From: Azoarcus sp. CIB | GTDB taxonomy: Bacteria > Pseudomonadota > Gammaproteobacteria > Burkholderiales > Rhodocyclaceae | Direction of reading: 5' to 3' | Assembly (NCBI RefSeq): GCF_001190925.1 | Contig: NZ_CP011072.1 | Location: forward strand, 248,001-312,000 | DNA length: 64,000 nucleotides | In this document: piece after piece, positions 17,432 through 26,233 of the stretch | How the letters are laid out: each line of letters starts with the position of its first letter | Numbering within the stretch: the stretch's first letter is position 1 | The notes under the pieces: generated by a model | What the model was told of the DNA's origin: nothing | Database searches by the model: none | Seen by the model: only the letters and a program-made list of their open reading frames with translations | Made by a program: the position numbers and the translations under genes

Positions 17432-18199
17432 ATGAGCACCACCGCCGACCTCGTCGCCACGCTGAAAACCGAGCTGAAAGCCGCCGGCCTGACCTATGCC
17501 GCGCTGGCCGAACGCCTCGGCATGGCCGAATCCAGCGTCAAGCGCATGTTCTCCGCCAGCGGCGACATGCCGCTGTCGCGCATCGACGCGATCTGCCGCG
17601 CGCTGAACCTGGACTTCGCCGACCTCGCGCGCCGCGTCGCCGAGAATGAGCCGCTGCTCGACGAGTTGTCGCTCGCGCAGGAGAAGGCCGTCGTCGGCGA
17701 CCGCAAGCTGCTGCTGGTCGCGATCTGCTGCCTGAGCCACTGGACGGCGGAACAGATCGTCGCGACCTACCAGCTCGGCGAGGCCGAGGTCGTCAAGCAC
17801 CTCGCCCAGCTCGACCGCCTGGGCATCATTGACCTGCGACCGGGCAACCGCTATCACCTCAAGGTCGCGAAGGGCTTCCGCTGGCGGCCGCAGGGACCGG
17901 TGATGCAGTACTTTCGCAATGACGTCATCGACGACTACTTCGCCGGCGGCTTCGACGGCGAATCCGAGATGCTGATGGTCGTGCACGGCCAGATCGGGCG
18001 CGGGCTGGCGCATTCCTTCCGCGAGCGCCTCGCGCGCGTCGGCCAGGACTTCGTGCAGCAACACATCGCCGACCAGAAGCTCGCGCCCGCCGATCGCCGC
18101 CCCTACACCATCGTCATCGGCATGCGCTCGTGGCTGATGGCGGCTTTCCGCGACATGAAGCGCCCCGACGTGCCGTGGCCCGACGCGTCCGCGCGCTGA
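17432..18199 (+). CDS. XRE-family transcriptional regulator
   Basis: The 255-residue protein has an N-terminal helix-turn-helix (about residues 7-63) with LTYAALAERLGMAESSVKRMF as the core and an RIDAICRALNLDFADLARR helix after it. Residues about 80-150 read like a second winged-helix segment (ATYQLGEAEVVKHLAQLDRLGIIDL), and the C-terminal 100 residues are an uncharacterised effector or dimer part. It stands 47 bases before the Aas-like gene in the same direction and probably regulates that gene and the LplT-PlsC-like gene. The regulon is inference. A dyad upstream may be its own site. Confidence 0.88.
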   Translation: MSTTADLVATLKTELKAAGLTYAALAERLGMAESSVKRMFSASGDMPLSRIDAICRALNLDFADLARRVAENEPLLDELSLAQEKAVVGDRKLLLVAICCLSHWTAEQIVATYQLGEAEVVKHLAQLDRLGIIDLRPGNRYHLKVAKGFRWRPQGPVMQYFRNDVIDDYFAGGFDGESEMLMVVHGQIGRGLAHSFRERLARVGQDFVQQHIADQKLAPADRRPYTIVIGMRSWLMAAFRDMKRPDVPWPDASAR

Positions 18200-18246
18200 C
18201 GATTCCGGCCCGACACCTCCCACTCCACGAACGACGAGATCCGACC

Positions 18247-20400
18247 ATGCGCCGAGCGCTCCTGAAACCCCTGCTGCGCGCCATCGCCCGCCTGTTGTTC
18301 CGCGTGCGCGTGAGCGGCCATGCCCCGGCCGACGCCTCGCGCCTGCTGGTGATCGCGAACCACGAGTCCTTCCTCGACGGCCTGCTGCTCGGGCTCTTCC
18401 TGCCGCTCGACCCGGTGTTCGTCGTGCATACCTCGGTCGCGAACAACCGCTGGTTTCGTCTGATGCTGTCGCTGGTCGACTACCTCGCGGTCGATCCGAC
18501 GAGTCCGATGGCGATGAAGAAGGTCGTGCGCCTGCTCGAATCCGGCCGCCCGGTCGTGATCTTCCCCGAAGGGCGCATCACGACCACCGGCAGCCTGATG
18601 AAGACCTACGACGGTCCCGCCTTCGTCGCCGCGCGCACCGGCGCGACGATCCTGCCGGTGAAGATCGACGGCGCCGCGCGCACCTACTTCTCGCGCATGG
18701 GCGGACGCTTCCCGCGCCGGCTCCTGCCGCAGCTCACGCTGACGATCCACCCCGTGACGCGCATCGACGTACCCGTCGCGCCGACCGCGCGCGAGCGCCG
18801 CCGCAAGGCCGGCGAGGCGATGCGCCGCATCATGCAGGAGATGATCTTCGCGAGCCGCCCGCAGCAGACGCTGTTCGAGGCGCTGCTCGACGCCGCGTCC
18901 ATCCACGGCCGTTCGCGTCGCCTCGTCGAGGACCTGAAGCAGGAGGAGTACTCCTACGGCGACCTCATCAAGATGGCGCTCGCGCTGGGCCGCCTTGTCG
19001 CGAAGGAATCCGCGCCCGGCGAGCACGTCGGCATCCTGCTGCCCAACCTCGCGCCGACGCTGGCCCTCGTCTTCGGCCTCACCGCCTGCCGCCGCATCCC
19101 CGCGATGCTCAACTACACCGCCGGGGCCGACGGCATGCAGGCCGCGTGCACGGCCGCGCGGATCCGCACCATCCTCACCTCGCGCGCCTTCGTCGAGCAG
19201 GCGAAGCTCGGCGACAAGCTCGCGGCGCTCGTCGATTGGGGCGCCGACGTGCGTGTCGTGTATCTCGAAGACCTGCGCGCGAAGATGGGCCTCGCCGACA
19301 AGCTGTGGCTCGTGCTGTGGGCGACCCGCTTCCCGCACGCGGCGACGCATATCGGCTCGCCCGAGGATACGGCGGTGGTGCTGTTCACTTCCGGTTCCGA
19401 GGGCAAGCCCAAGGGCGTCGTGCTGTCGCACCGCGCGCTCCTCGCCAACATCGCGCAGATCCGCGCGGTGGTCGATTTCTCGGTCGACGACAAGATCCTC
19501 AACGCGCTGCCGCTGTTCCACTCCTTCGGCCTCACCGCGGGCGGGCTGCTGCCGGTGCTCTCGGGCGCGAACGTGTTCCTCTACCCCAGCCCGCTGCACT
19601 ACCGCGTGATCCCCGAACTCGCCTACGACCGCGGCTGCAGCGTGCTGCTGGGCACCAGCACCTTCCTCGCGAACTACGCGCGTTTCGCCCACCCCTACGA
19701 CTTCTACCGCCTGCGCTACGTCATCGCCGGCGCCGAGAAACTCGCCGAGCCGGTGCGCCAGCTGTGGTTCGAGCGCTTCGGCATCCGCATCTTCGAAGGC
19801 TACGGCGCCACCGAGACGGCGCCGGTGATGGCGGTGAACACGCCGATGGCCTACCGCAGCGGCACCGTCGGCCAGTTCCTGCCCGGCCTGCAGGCGCGCC
19901 TGGTGCCGGTGCCGGGGATCGAGCAGGGCGGCATGCTGCACGTGTCCGGTCCCAACCTGATGAGCGGTTACCTCAAGGTCGAGGCGCCGGGTGTGCTGCA
20001 GCCACCGGCATCGCATGCGGGTGACGGCTGGTACGAGACCGGCGACGTCGTCGATATCGACGACGACGGCTTCGTGCGCATCGTCGGCCGGGTCAAGCGC
20101 TTCGCGAAGATCGCCGGCGAGATGGTGAGCCTGGAGGCGGTCGAGAAGCTCGCCGCGGCAACCGTGCCGGCCGCCCAGCACGCCGCGTCCACCCAGGCCG
20201 ACGCCGCGAAGGGCGAGGCGCTGGTGCTGTTCACGAGCGACCGCGGCCTCACCCGCGAGCGCCTGCTCGCGGCGGCGCGCGACTTTGGCGTGCCCGAGCT
20301 CGCGGTGCCGCGCAAGATCGTGCCGGTCGAGGCACTACCGCTGCTGGGCACCGGCAAGATCGATTATGTGACGCTCAAACGTTGGGCGCAGGCCGCCTGA
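18247..20400 (+). CDS. Aas-like fusion: acyltransferase plus acyl-ACP/CoA synthetase
   Basis: The product has 717 residues. Residues about 20-205 are a PlsC-type acyltransferase: NHESFLDG (motif I) and FPEGRITTTG (motif III). Residues about 230-717 are an AMP-forming synthetase: LFTSGSEGKPKGVVLSH (P-loop-like A3 motif), YGATETAP, GDVVDIDDDGFVRIVGR and a terminal Lys in LLGTGKIDY. This is the architecture of E. coli Aas, which re-acylates 2-lyso-phosphatidylethanolamine using free fatty acid. The ATG at 18247 fits the family start, whereas an in-frame upstream extension reads as shadow. It is followed 45 bases later by an LplT-PlsC-like gene, the usual lysophospholipid flippase partner. Confidence 0.9.
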   Translation: MRRALLKPLLRAIARLLFRVRVSGHAPADASRLLVIANHESFLDGLLLGLFLPLDPVFVVHTSVANNRWFRLMLSLVDYLAVDPTSPMAMKKVVRLLESGRPVVIFPEGRITTTGSLMKTYDGPAFVAARTGATILPVKIDGAARTYFSRMGGRFPRRLLPQLTLTIHPVTRIDVPVAPTARERRRKAGEAMRRIMQEMIFASRPQQTLFEALLDAASIHGRSRRLVEDLKQEEYSYGDLIKMALALGRLVAKESAPGEHVGILLPNLAPTLALVFGLTACRRIPAMLNYTAGADGMQAACTAARIRTILTSRAFVEQAKLGDKLAALVDWGADVRVVYLEDLRAKMGLADKLWLVLWATRFPHAATHIGSPEDTAVVLFTSGSEGKPKGVVLSHRALLANIAQIRAVVDFSVDDKILNALPLFHSFGLTAGGLLPVLSGANVFLYPSPLHYRVIPELAYDRGCSVLLGTSTFLANYARFAHPYDFYRLRYVIAGAEKLAEPVRQLWFERFGIRIFEGYGATETAPVMAVNTPMAYRSGTVGQFLPGLQARLVPVPGIEQGGMLHVSGPNLMSGYLKVEAPGVLQPPASHAGDGWYETGDVVDIDDDGFVRIVGRVKRFAKIAGEMVSLEAVEKLAAATVPAAQHAASTQADAAKGEALVLFTSDRGLTRERLLAAARDFGVPELAVPRKIVPVEALPLLGTGKIDYVTLKRWAQAA

Positions 20401-20445
20401 GCCTGGCCCCCTATACTTGCAGCCAATTTCCGCATCGGACCCGAC

Positions 20446-22326
20446 ATGAGTTCGCAATTCAAGCTGATGGGCGAACGGCGCTTCCTGCCCTTCTTCCTCA
20501 CGCAGTTCCTCGGCGCCTTCAACGACAACCTGTACAAGAACGCGCTCGTGGTGCTGATCACCTTCCAGGCGGCGCGCTACACGACGCTCGCGCCGGGCGT
20601 GCTGGTGAATCTCGCTGCGGGCATCTTCATCCTGCCCTTCTTCCTGTTCTCCGCGACCTCCGGCCAGCTCGCGGACAAGTTCGAGAAGACGCGCCTGATC
20701 CGCTTCGTGAAGCTCTTCGAGATCGGCGTGATGGCGCTCGCGACGGTCGCTTTCGCGCTCGACTCGCTGGCGCTGCTGTTTGCCGCGCTGTTCTTGATGG
20801 GCCTGCATTCGACGCTCTTCGGGCCGGTGAAGTACGCGGTGCTGCCGGTGTATCTGCGCGAGGAGGAACTCGTCGGCGGCAATGCGCTGGTCGAGGCCGG
20901 CACCTTCATCGCGATCCTGATCGGCACCATCGCCGGCGGCGTGACGATCGCGCTGCCCGGCGGCGCGGCGTGGCTGTCGGCGGCGGTGCTGGCGGTCGCG
21001 GTGGCGGGCTACCTGACGAGCCGCGCGATTCCCCCCGCGCCGGCGGCCGATCCGACGCTGCGAATCAACTGGAACCCGCTCACCGAAACCTGGCGCAACA
21101 TCGCCTTCACGCGCGGCAACCGCACCGTGTTCCTGTCCATCCTCGGCATCTCGTGGTTCTGGTTCTACGGCGCGCTGTTCCTGTCGCAGTTTCCCGGCTA
21201 CGCGAAGGATGTGTTCGGCGGCGACGAGCATGCGGTGACGCTGCTGCTCGCGCTGTTCTCGGTTGGCATCGGCGTCGGCTCCCTGCTGTGCGAGAAGCTT
21301 TCCGGCAAGCACGTCGAGATCGGCCTCGTGCCTTTCGGTTCGATCGGCCTGTCCGTCTTCGCGTTCGACCTGTGGTGGGCGAGCCCGGCCGCCGCGCACG
21401 CGGGCGCGGCCCTGCCGCTCGCGACGGTGCTGGCGGAACCGGCGACCTGGCGCGCGCTCTTCGACCTCGTGATGATCGGCGTGTTCGGCGGCTTCTTCAT
21501 CGTGCCGCTGTACGCGCTGGTGCAGTCGCGCTCGGAACCGGCACACCGCTCGCGCATCATCGCCGGCAACAACATCCTCAATGCTGCCTTCATGGTCGTC
21601 GCCGCGGGCCTCGGCGCGGGCCTGCTCGCCGCCGGCTTCACGATCCCGCAGCTGATCCTGATCACCGCGGTGCTCAATGCGGCGGTCGCGCTCTACATCT
21701 ACACGCTGGTGCCGGAGTTCCTCGTGCGCTTCATCGTGTGGCTGTTGGTGCACACGGTCTATCGCCTGCGCGTGAAGGGCGTCGAGCACATCCCGGAAGA
21801 GGGGCCGGCGCTGATCGTCGCGAACCATGTCAGCTTCGTCGATGCGCTGGTGATCACGGCCGCGTCGCGCCGCCCGATCCGCTTCGTCATGGACCACCAC
21901 ATCTTCCGCTGGCCGATCCTGTCCTTCGTGTTCCGCTCCAGCCGGGCGATCCCGATCGCATCGGCGAAGGAGGATGCAGCGATGATGGAGCGTGCCTTCG
22001 ACGAGGTCGCTCGGGCGCTCGAAGCCGGCGAACTGGTCGGCATCTTCCCGGAAGGACGCATCACCGACGACGGCGAGCTGAAGCCGTTCCGCCCCGGCAT
22101 TCGCCGCATCGTCGAGCGCACCCCGGTGCCGGTGGTGCCGCTCGCGCTGCGCGGCCTGTGGGGCAGCAGCTTCAGCCGCAAGGACGGCCCCGCGATGAGC
22201 CGCCCCCTGCGCCGCGGGCTCTTCAGCCGCATCGAGCTGGTCGGCGGTACGCCCTTCGCACCGGATGCGGCCACGCCCGAAAGCCTGCAGGCGGCGATCG
22301 CCGGGCTGCGCGGCGAGATGCGCTAA
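20446..22326 (+). CDS. LplT-like lysophospholipid transporter fused to acyltransferase
   Basis: The product has 626 residues. Residues about 10-430 are a major facilitator domain with the LplT-like start FLTQFLGAFNDNLYKNAL. Residues about 440-620 are a second PlsC-type acyltransferase with NHVSFVDA and FPEGRITDDG. The fusion matches a known transporter-acyltransferase architecture, thought to move lysophospholipid across the inner membrane and re-acylate it. It follows the Aas-like gene, which has its own acyltransferase, so the cluster holds two acyltransferases. A TATACT at 20412-20417 might give a separate promoter, but no -35 is clear. Its stop abuts the stop of the convergent hydrolase gene with no gap. 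Confidence 0.9.
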   Translation: MSSQFKLMGERRFLPFFLTQFLGAFNDNLYKNALVVLITFQAARYTTLAPGVLVNLAAGIFILPFFLFSATSGQLADKFEKTRLIRFVKLFEIGVMALATVAFALDSLALLFAALFLMGLHSTLFGPVKYAVLPVYLREEELVGGNALVEAGTFIAILIGTIAGGVTIALPGGAAWLSAAVLAVAVAGYLTSRAIPPAPAADPTLRINWNPLTETWRNIAFTRGNRTVFLSILGISWFWFYGALFLSQFPGYAKDVFGGDEHAVTLLLALFSVGIGVGSLLCEKLSGKHVEIGLVPFGSIGLSVFAFDLWWASPAAAHAGAALPLATVLAEPATWRALFDLVMIGVFGGFFIVPLYALVQSRSEPAHRSRIIAGNNILNAAFMVVAAGLGAGLLAAGFTIPQLILITAVLNAAVALYIYTLVPEFLVRFIVWLLVHTVYRLRVKGVEHIPEEGPALIVANHVSFVDALVITAASRRPIRFVMDHHIFRWPILSFVFRSSRAIPIASAKEDAAMMERAFDEVARALEAGELVGIFPEGRITDDGELKPFRPGIRRIVERTPVPVVPLALRGLWGSSFSRKDGPAMSRPLRRGLFSRIELVGGTPFAPDAATPESLQAAIAGLRGEMR

Positions 22327-23196
22327 TCAGTCGCGCGCGAGGAAGGCCTCGATCGCCGCCGCCACCTGCTCCGGCTGGTCGTGCTGCAGGTTGTGGCCGG
22401 ATTCGGTGATTGTCACGCTCCGCATATCCGCGAAGCACGCGAGGCGGCGCTCGATCTCCGCCGGATCGCCGGCGAAGCGCTCGGCCACGTAGCCCTTGTC
22501 GGCCAGCAGCATCAGCACCGGCGCCCGGATGCCGCGCCAGGACGCCATCACGTCGCCGGCCTGGTAGCGCACCGGCGCCGGCACCTTGTGCCACGGGTCG
22601 CCCGCCATCGTCACCCGGCCGTCGGGCAGCGTGCGCGACACGTTGCGCGCGAGGTAGGCGGCGCGCGCGTCGCTCAAGCGCGGATTGGCGAGCTGCAGCC
22701 GGCGTGCGAAGCCGTCGTGATCGGGATAGCTGCGGAGCGGCTGTTCCTTGCGCAGGTTGTCGAGCCAGCCGGCGAGCTGCCTGGGCGCGTCCGTGTCGCT
22801 CGTCGCGCTGAGGCCGAGGAAGTCCATCATCACGAGCTGCGCGACGCGTTCGGGGCGCACGCCCGCGTACGTGGACGAGATTGCCGCGCCCATGCTGTGC
22901 CCGACGATGCGCGCCGGGCGGTCCGGGGAATAATGCGCGAGCAACGCGTCGAGGTCGCCGTAGTAGTCGGGGAACCAGTACGGGCGGCCGAGCCACTCGC
23001 TCGCGCCGTAGCCGCGCCAGTCGGGCGCGATCACATGCCAGTCGTGCGCGAGCGCATCGACGAGGAACTGGAAGGTCGCGGAGCTATCCATCCAGCCGTG
23101 CAGGAAGAGCACGGCCGGGGCGTCCGCGGCGCCCCAGTGGCGGACGTTGTAGCGCAGCCCGCGGATGTCGAGCTGCTCGCAGGTAGATGGTTTCAT
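22327..23196 (-). CDS. Alpha/beta hydrolase
   Basis: The 289-residue protein has the alpha/beta-hydrolase fold signals: oxyanion HGWMDSS at about 34-40, nucleophile elbow GHSMGAA (Ser at about 101), a late Asp region in LMLLADKG, and the catalytic His in ESGHNLQHDQP near residue 271. No signal peptide is seen, so it is cytoplasmic. The family covers esterases, epoxide hydrolases and others, and the substrate cannot be deduced. It runs convergent to the LplT-PlsC-like gene with stops back to back. Confidence 0.9.
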   Translation of the reverse strand: MKPSTCEQLDIRGLRYNVRHWGAADAPAVLFLHGWMDSSATFQFLVDALAHDWHVIAPDWRGYGASEWLGRPYWFPDYYGDLDALLAHYSPDRPARIVGHSMGAAISSTYAGVRPERVAQLVMMDFLGLSATSDTDAPRQLAGWLDNLRKEQPLRSYPDHDGFARRLQLANPRLSDARAAYLARNVSRTLPDGRVTMAGDPWHKVPAPVRYQAGDVMASWRGIRAPVLMLLADKGYVAERFAGDPAEIERRLACFADMRSVTITESGHNLQHDQPEQVAAAIEAFLARD

Positions 23197-23258
23197 GCGT
23201 CCGATGATAGCAGGCCCCGGCGTCCGCCCCGCCCGGCAGGGCCATCGGACGGGGCATC

Positions 23259-23291
23259 GTAGGGCGGGAGCAGCGCAGCGTATCCCGCCAC
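23259..23291. repeat. REP-like palindrome
   Basis: GTAGGGCGGGA...TCCCGCCAC forms a hairpin (GGCGGGA 23263-23269, TCCCGCC 23283-23289) around an AGCGCAGCG core. A related half, GGCGGGATGCG, occurs about 30 bases further. This matches the style of dispersed GTAGGGCGG-type extragenic palindromes. Copy number elsewhere in the genome cannot be judged from this window. Confidence 0.5.
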
Positions 23292-23368
23292 AGGGCGTGT
23301 GCTCACCTGGCTTTCGTCGGCGGGATGCGCCTTCGTTTCGTGCGGCCCTGCGAATGCGGCTCGCGATC

Positions 23369-24478
23369 TCAGGCGCCGGTGATTTCGCGCGACGTCAGCG
23401 TGTAGCGGAAGTTGGCCGGGTCCAGGCTGTCGAAGCGGCCGTCGCGGTTCTCGCCCTGCGGATACATCAGGAAGGGGGCCTCGGGGCCTTCGCTGCCGGG
23501 CAGGCGGATGTCGTGGCCGAAGTTGTACGCCAGCCAGTTCATCTCCCACGCGCCGAACAGCGTGTTGCGCGCGGCGAGGACCTTCGGGTCCGCCAGCAGC
23601 AGGCTCCCGGGTGGCTCTTCGAGGGCGACCTTGCGCACGTCGGCGGGATCGACCGGCACCCAGCCGGCGTGTTCCAGCCATACCTCGGCGCGGCAGTGCT
23701 GCGCCTTCGACACGTCGCCGCTCTTGCCCAGGCTCTTGTAGCCGTAGCGCGAGTCGGCGACGCGGACGCCGTACACGTCGCGCGCCGGCAGGCCCAGCGA
23801 GCGCGCGAGGCCGACGTAGAGCGCGTTGAGGTCGGCGCACTTGCCGGAGAGGTCGCCCGTCTCCAGCATCGCGCGAATGTCGCCCAGCCCGCAGCCGCGG
23901 GTCTTCGGATTGCGGAAGGTGTTCGTGACGATCCAGTCGTAGATCGCGCGCGCCTTGTCCTCGTCGCTCTTCGCGCCGCGCGTGATCTCGCGTGCGGTGT
24001 CGAGCACGATGCCGTCGGTCGGCAGCATCGCGGTCGCGCGGGTGTACAGCGCGCGTTCGGCAGCAGCCAGCCTGGGCATGCGGCCGCCGTGGGCGAGGTC
24101 GACGGCGCGGTCGCGCGTCGCGCAGCGGCTGACGATCTCGATCGCCGGTGCCTTGGTGGCTTCGGGCCAGGTCGCGTGCAGCATCGTTGCGCCGTACACC
24201 GGGTCGGCCGCGATGTACATGCCGGTCGCGTTGCCGCTCCACAGGTTGCCCATCGGCCGGCTCCAGTCCGTCTGCGCCACGGCCGGCAGCGGGATCCATA
24301 CCTGGGTCGGGCCGTCCGTCGCGACGGGTTCGACGCGCGTCACGAGTTCGAACACCCGCCAGCCGTTCTCCGGGCGGGGCGTGAAGGCGGGTGCGACCGG
24401 GGCAGCCGCGCGGCTCCAGGCCGGCAGGGCGAGGCCGGCGGCAATCGCCGAGGTCTTGAGAAAGTTTCTGCGGTTCAT
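23369..24478 (-). CDS. Tat-exported transglutaminase-like protein
   Basis: The product has 369 residues. It begins with a twin-arginine-type signal (MNRRNFLKTSAIAAGLALP), which set the start at 24478 over a longer in-frame option. The core is a transglutaminase-like cysteine protease domain: Cys in SGKCADLNALYVGLARSLG, His in AQHCRAEVWLE, and Asp in WVPVDPAD, giving the Cys-His-Asp triad in order. These domains in bacteria are mostly periplasmic peptidases or cross-linkers of unknown substrate. The TlpA-like gene lies 19 bases upstream on the same strand, so the two may be co-transcribed. Confidence 0.87.
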   Translation of the reverse strand: MNRRNFLKTSAIAAGLALPAWSRAAAPVAPAFTPRPENGWRVFELVTRVEPVATDGPTQVWIPLPAVAQTDWSRPMGNLWSGNATGMYIAADPVYGATMLHATWPEATKAPAIEIVSRCATRDRAVDLAHGGRMPRLAAAERALYTRATAMLPTDGIVLDTAREITRGAKSDEDKARAIYDWIVTNTFRNPKTRGCGLGDIRAMLETGDLSGKCADLNALYVGLARSLGLPARDVYGVRVADSRYGYKSLGKSGDVSKAQHCRAEVWLEHAGWVPVDPADVRKVALEEPPGSLLLADPKVLAARNTLFGAWEMNWLAYNFGHDIRLPGSEGPEAPFLMYPQGENRDGRFDSLDPANFRYTLTSREITGA

Positions 24479-24497
24479 GGTCGATCGTCTCTTTGCT

Positions 24498-25055
24498 TCA
24501 GGTTCTGGTCGGGCGGGTGGCGGTTGCAGCTCTGCGGATGCGCGCACGCACGCTGTCGTGATGCCAGTCGACCTCGCCGCGCACGCGCAGCAGGGGCTGG
24601 TGGGCAGCGTCGAGCAACACCGTTGTGGGCAGGTAGCGGATGTCCCAGGCGCGCGAGATGACCTGTTCCGGGTCGTTCACGAGCGGGGGATCGACGAGGT
24701 GATCGTCGAAGAAGCGGCGCACTTCGTCCGCGCGGTCGGCGACCGCGACCGTCACCAGCGCAAGGCCGGGCTCCGATTCGGCGAGGCTGACGAGCGCCGG
24801 CATCTCGGTGCGGCAGGGCTCGCACCAGGTCGCCCAGAAATTGACCAGCACGGCCTTGCCGCGCAGAGGCTCCAGCGCCCTACGCAGGGCCGGCGGGGTA
24901 GGCGGAAGCTGTGCCACCGTTTCCAGACGCTCGCCCGGCAGCGGCGTGCGCGAATTGCCCGGCAGCGACAGGGCCGGCGGCGCGAAGGCGGCCGCGACCA
25001 GCCCCCCGATGGAGGCGAGCACGCGCCGGCGTCCGGCGCAATGCGGATCGAACAT
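24498..25055 (-). CDS. TlpA-like periplasmic thioredoxin
   Basis: The 185-residue protein begins with an Arg-rich export signal (GRRRVLASIGGLVAAAFAPP). A thioredoxin-fold domain has the active site WATWCEPC (about residue 77) and the cis-Pro in YLPTTVLLD, as in TlpA/ResA-type reductases. These keep periplasmic cysteines reduced, for example for cytochrome c assembly. The start at 25055 fits the signal peptide. An upstream in-frame extension looks like shadow. It probably forms a two-gene unit with the transglutaminase-like gene downstream. Confidence 0.86.
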   Translation of the reverse strand: MFDPHCAGRRRVLASIGGLVAAAFAPPALSLPGNSRTPLPGERLETVAQLPPTPPALRRALEPLRGKAVLVNFWATWCEPCRTEMPALVSLAESEPGLALVTVAVADRADEVRRFFDDHLVDPPLVNDPEQVISRAWDIRYLPTTVLLDAAHQPLLRVRGEVDWHHDSVRARIRRAATATRPTRT

Positions 25056-25449
25056 GAATCCTCTCCCGATTCTCTCGTGACCGCGTGCGTGCACGCGAAG
25101 CCACATCCATCCCGGTGCGGAAGCCGCCGGGATTTGAAAGACGCGAACGCCGTGGCGCTCCGTCGAACGAACGATGCGGTACCCAGACCGCAACTGCCTG
25201 CGGGCGACCGATACACTGATCGGTCCGTGTTGCCCGAATGTGAATTATCGCACGGTAAAGTGTCGAAGACAGCTGCAGCAGCAACTGAGCGAGCCGCTCC
25301 CACTGGGAAAACGCCCCCGCACGTGTCGGAGGCGAGCGTTCGTGCGATTACCCTGCGTGGCCTCAGGAGTCCTCGGGTGGACTGTTTTTTGCGTGCTAAA
25401 ATTCAGAGTTTCGCGGCCAGTCGGTCGTGACATTTACGGAGAGAATCCT
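25056..25449. promoter_or_regulatory. 394-base divergent intergenic region
   Basis: It lies between the TlpA-like gene (minus) and the lipoprotein gene (plus). No gene is supported here; an open frame from 25174 that leads into the lipoprotein gene is a 5' extension with no family character. A -10-like TAAAAT lies at 25397-25402, 47 bases before the lipoprotein start, but no convincing -35 is seen. GGAGAG at 25439-25444 is the ribosome site. Confidence 0.4.
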
Positions 25450-26160
25450 GTGAAGTCCTGGTTGTTGGTCGCTGTAGCCGCCTCGGTCGGCCTTGCCGCG
25501 TGTTCGAAGAAAGAAGAGGCTGCCGCGCCCGCCAGTCCGGCGCCTCAGGCCGCCGCCCCGGCTGCTCCCGCTGCCGTGTCCGCCGCGGCCCCGAATTCCG
25601 GCAAGATCCTGCAGCTGCTGCAGGGCGGCGGCTACTCCTATGCCGAAGTCGAGCAGGGTAACGGCGAGAAGGTGTGGATCGCCGGAGGCCAGATCCCGGT
25701 GCAGGTCGGCGATACCGTGCAGTGGGGCGATTCGGCCGTGATGACCAATTTCGCGTCGAAGTCGCTGGGTCGCACCTTCGATCGCATCCTGTTCGTGAAC
25801 GCCTGGGGTCCCGCCGGCGCCGCGCCGACCGGCGTCGCACCGCACGGCACCCAGCCGATGGCCGGCCCGGCGGGCGGGGCGCATCCCCCGATGGGCGCCG
25901 CCGACCCTGCAGCCCAGGCCGCTGCTCCCGCCGGCAGCAGCGGCGAGGTCAAGAGCGTTCTGACCGGGGGTGGCTACACCTACCTGGAAGTGCTGCAGAA
26001 CGGCACCACGGTGTGGGTTGCCGCGCCGGTCACGCAGGCGCAGGCGGGCGACAAGGTGAGCTGGGGCGACGGCATGGTGATGACGAACTTTACCAGCACC
26101 TCGCTGAACCGCAAGTTCGACCAGATTGTGTTCGCGAGTGCCGTGCGCGTGAGCAAGTAA
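25450..26160 (+). CDS. NrfJ-like lipoprotein with a duplicated domain
   Basis: The 236-residue product starts at GTG, supported by GGAGAG upstream and a lipoprotein signal (LLVAVAASVGLAACSKK, lipobox LAAC). After an Ala/Pro-rich linker come two copies of a domain of about 65 residues, at roughly residues 54-120 and 174-236. Each has GGGY(S/T)Y.EV at the start, a W(I/V)A strand and a final (K/S)SL.R.FD.I.F block. This repeat resembles proteins annotated as NrfJ-related, seen near multihaem cytochrome genes. Here a CreA and a trihaem cytochrome gene follow. A perfect 13-bp hairpin ends the unit. NrfJ relation is from memory of the motif and is moderate. Confidence 0.8.
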   Translation: MKSWLLVAVAASVGLAACSKKEEAAAPASPAPQAAAPAAPAAVSAAAPNSGKILQLLQGGGYSYAEVEQGNGEKVWIAGGQIPVQVGDTVQWGDSAVMTNFASKSLGRTFDRILFVNAWGPAGAAPTGVAPHGTQPMAGPAGGAHPPMGAADPAAQAAAPAGSSGEVKSVLTGGGYTYLEVLQNGTTVWVAAPVTQAQAGDKVSWGDGMVMTNFTSTSLNRKFDQIVFASAVRVSK

Positions 26161-26199
26161 GCCGGATCCGCGGCCTGCCCACGCAGGCCGCAGCATGCG

Positions 26200-26229
26200 A
26201 CAAGGGCCGCGCGCAAGCGCGGCCCTTGT
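26200..26229. terminator. Strong hairpin between convergent genes
   Basis: Perfect 13-base arms, ACAAGGGCCGCGC (26200-26212) and GCGCGGCCCTTGT (26217-26229), around GCAA. It is followed by CGTTT on the plus strand. It sits between the lipoprotein stop and the creA stop, and can serve both. Confidence 0.8.
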
Positions 26230-26233
26230 CGTT

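Noticed and set aside
18103-20181. A 692-codon minus-strand open frame across the Aas-like gene
   Set aside because: Its low-complexity His/Arg/Glu content, together with a full set of Aas motifs on the plus strand, marks it as shadow.
20412-20417. TATACT as a -10 of a separate promoter for the LplT-PlsC gene
   Set aside because: No matching -35 at normal distance is seen. The gene is more likely read through from the Aas-like gene.
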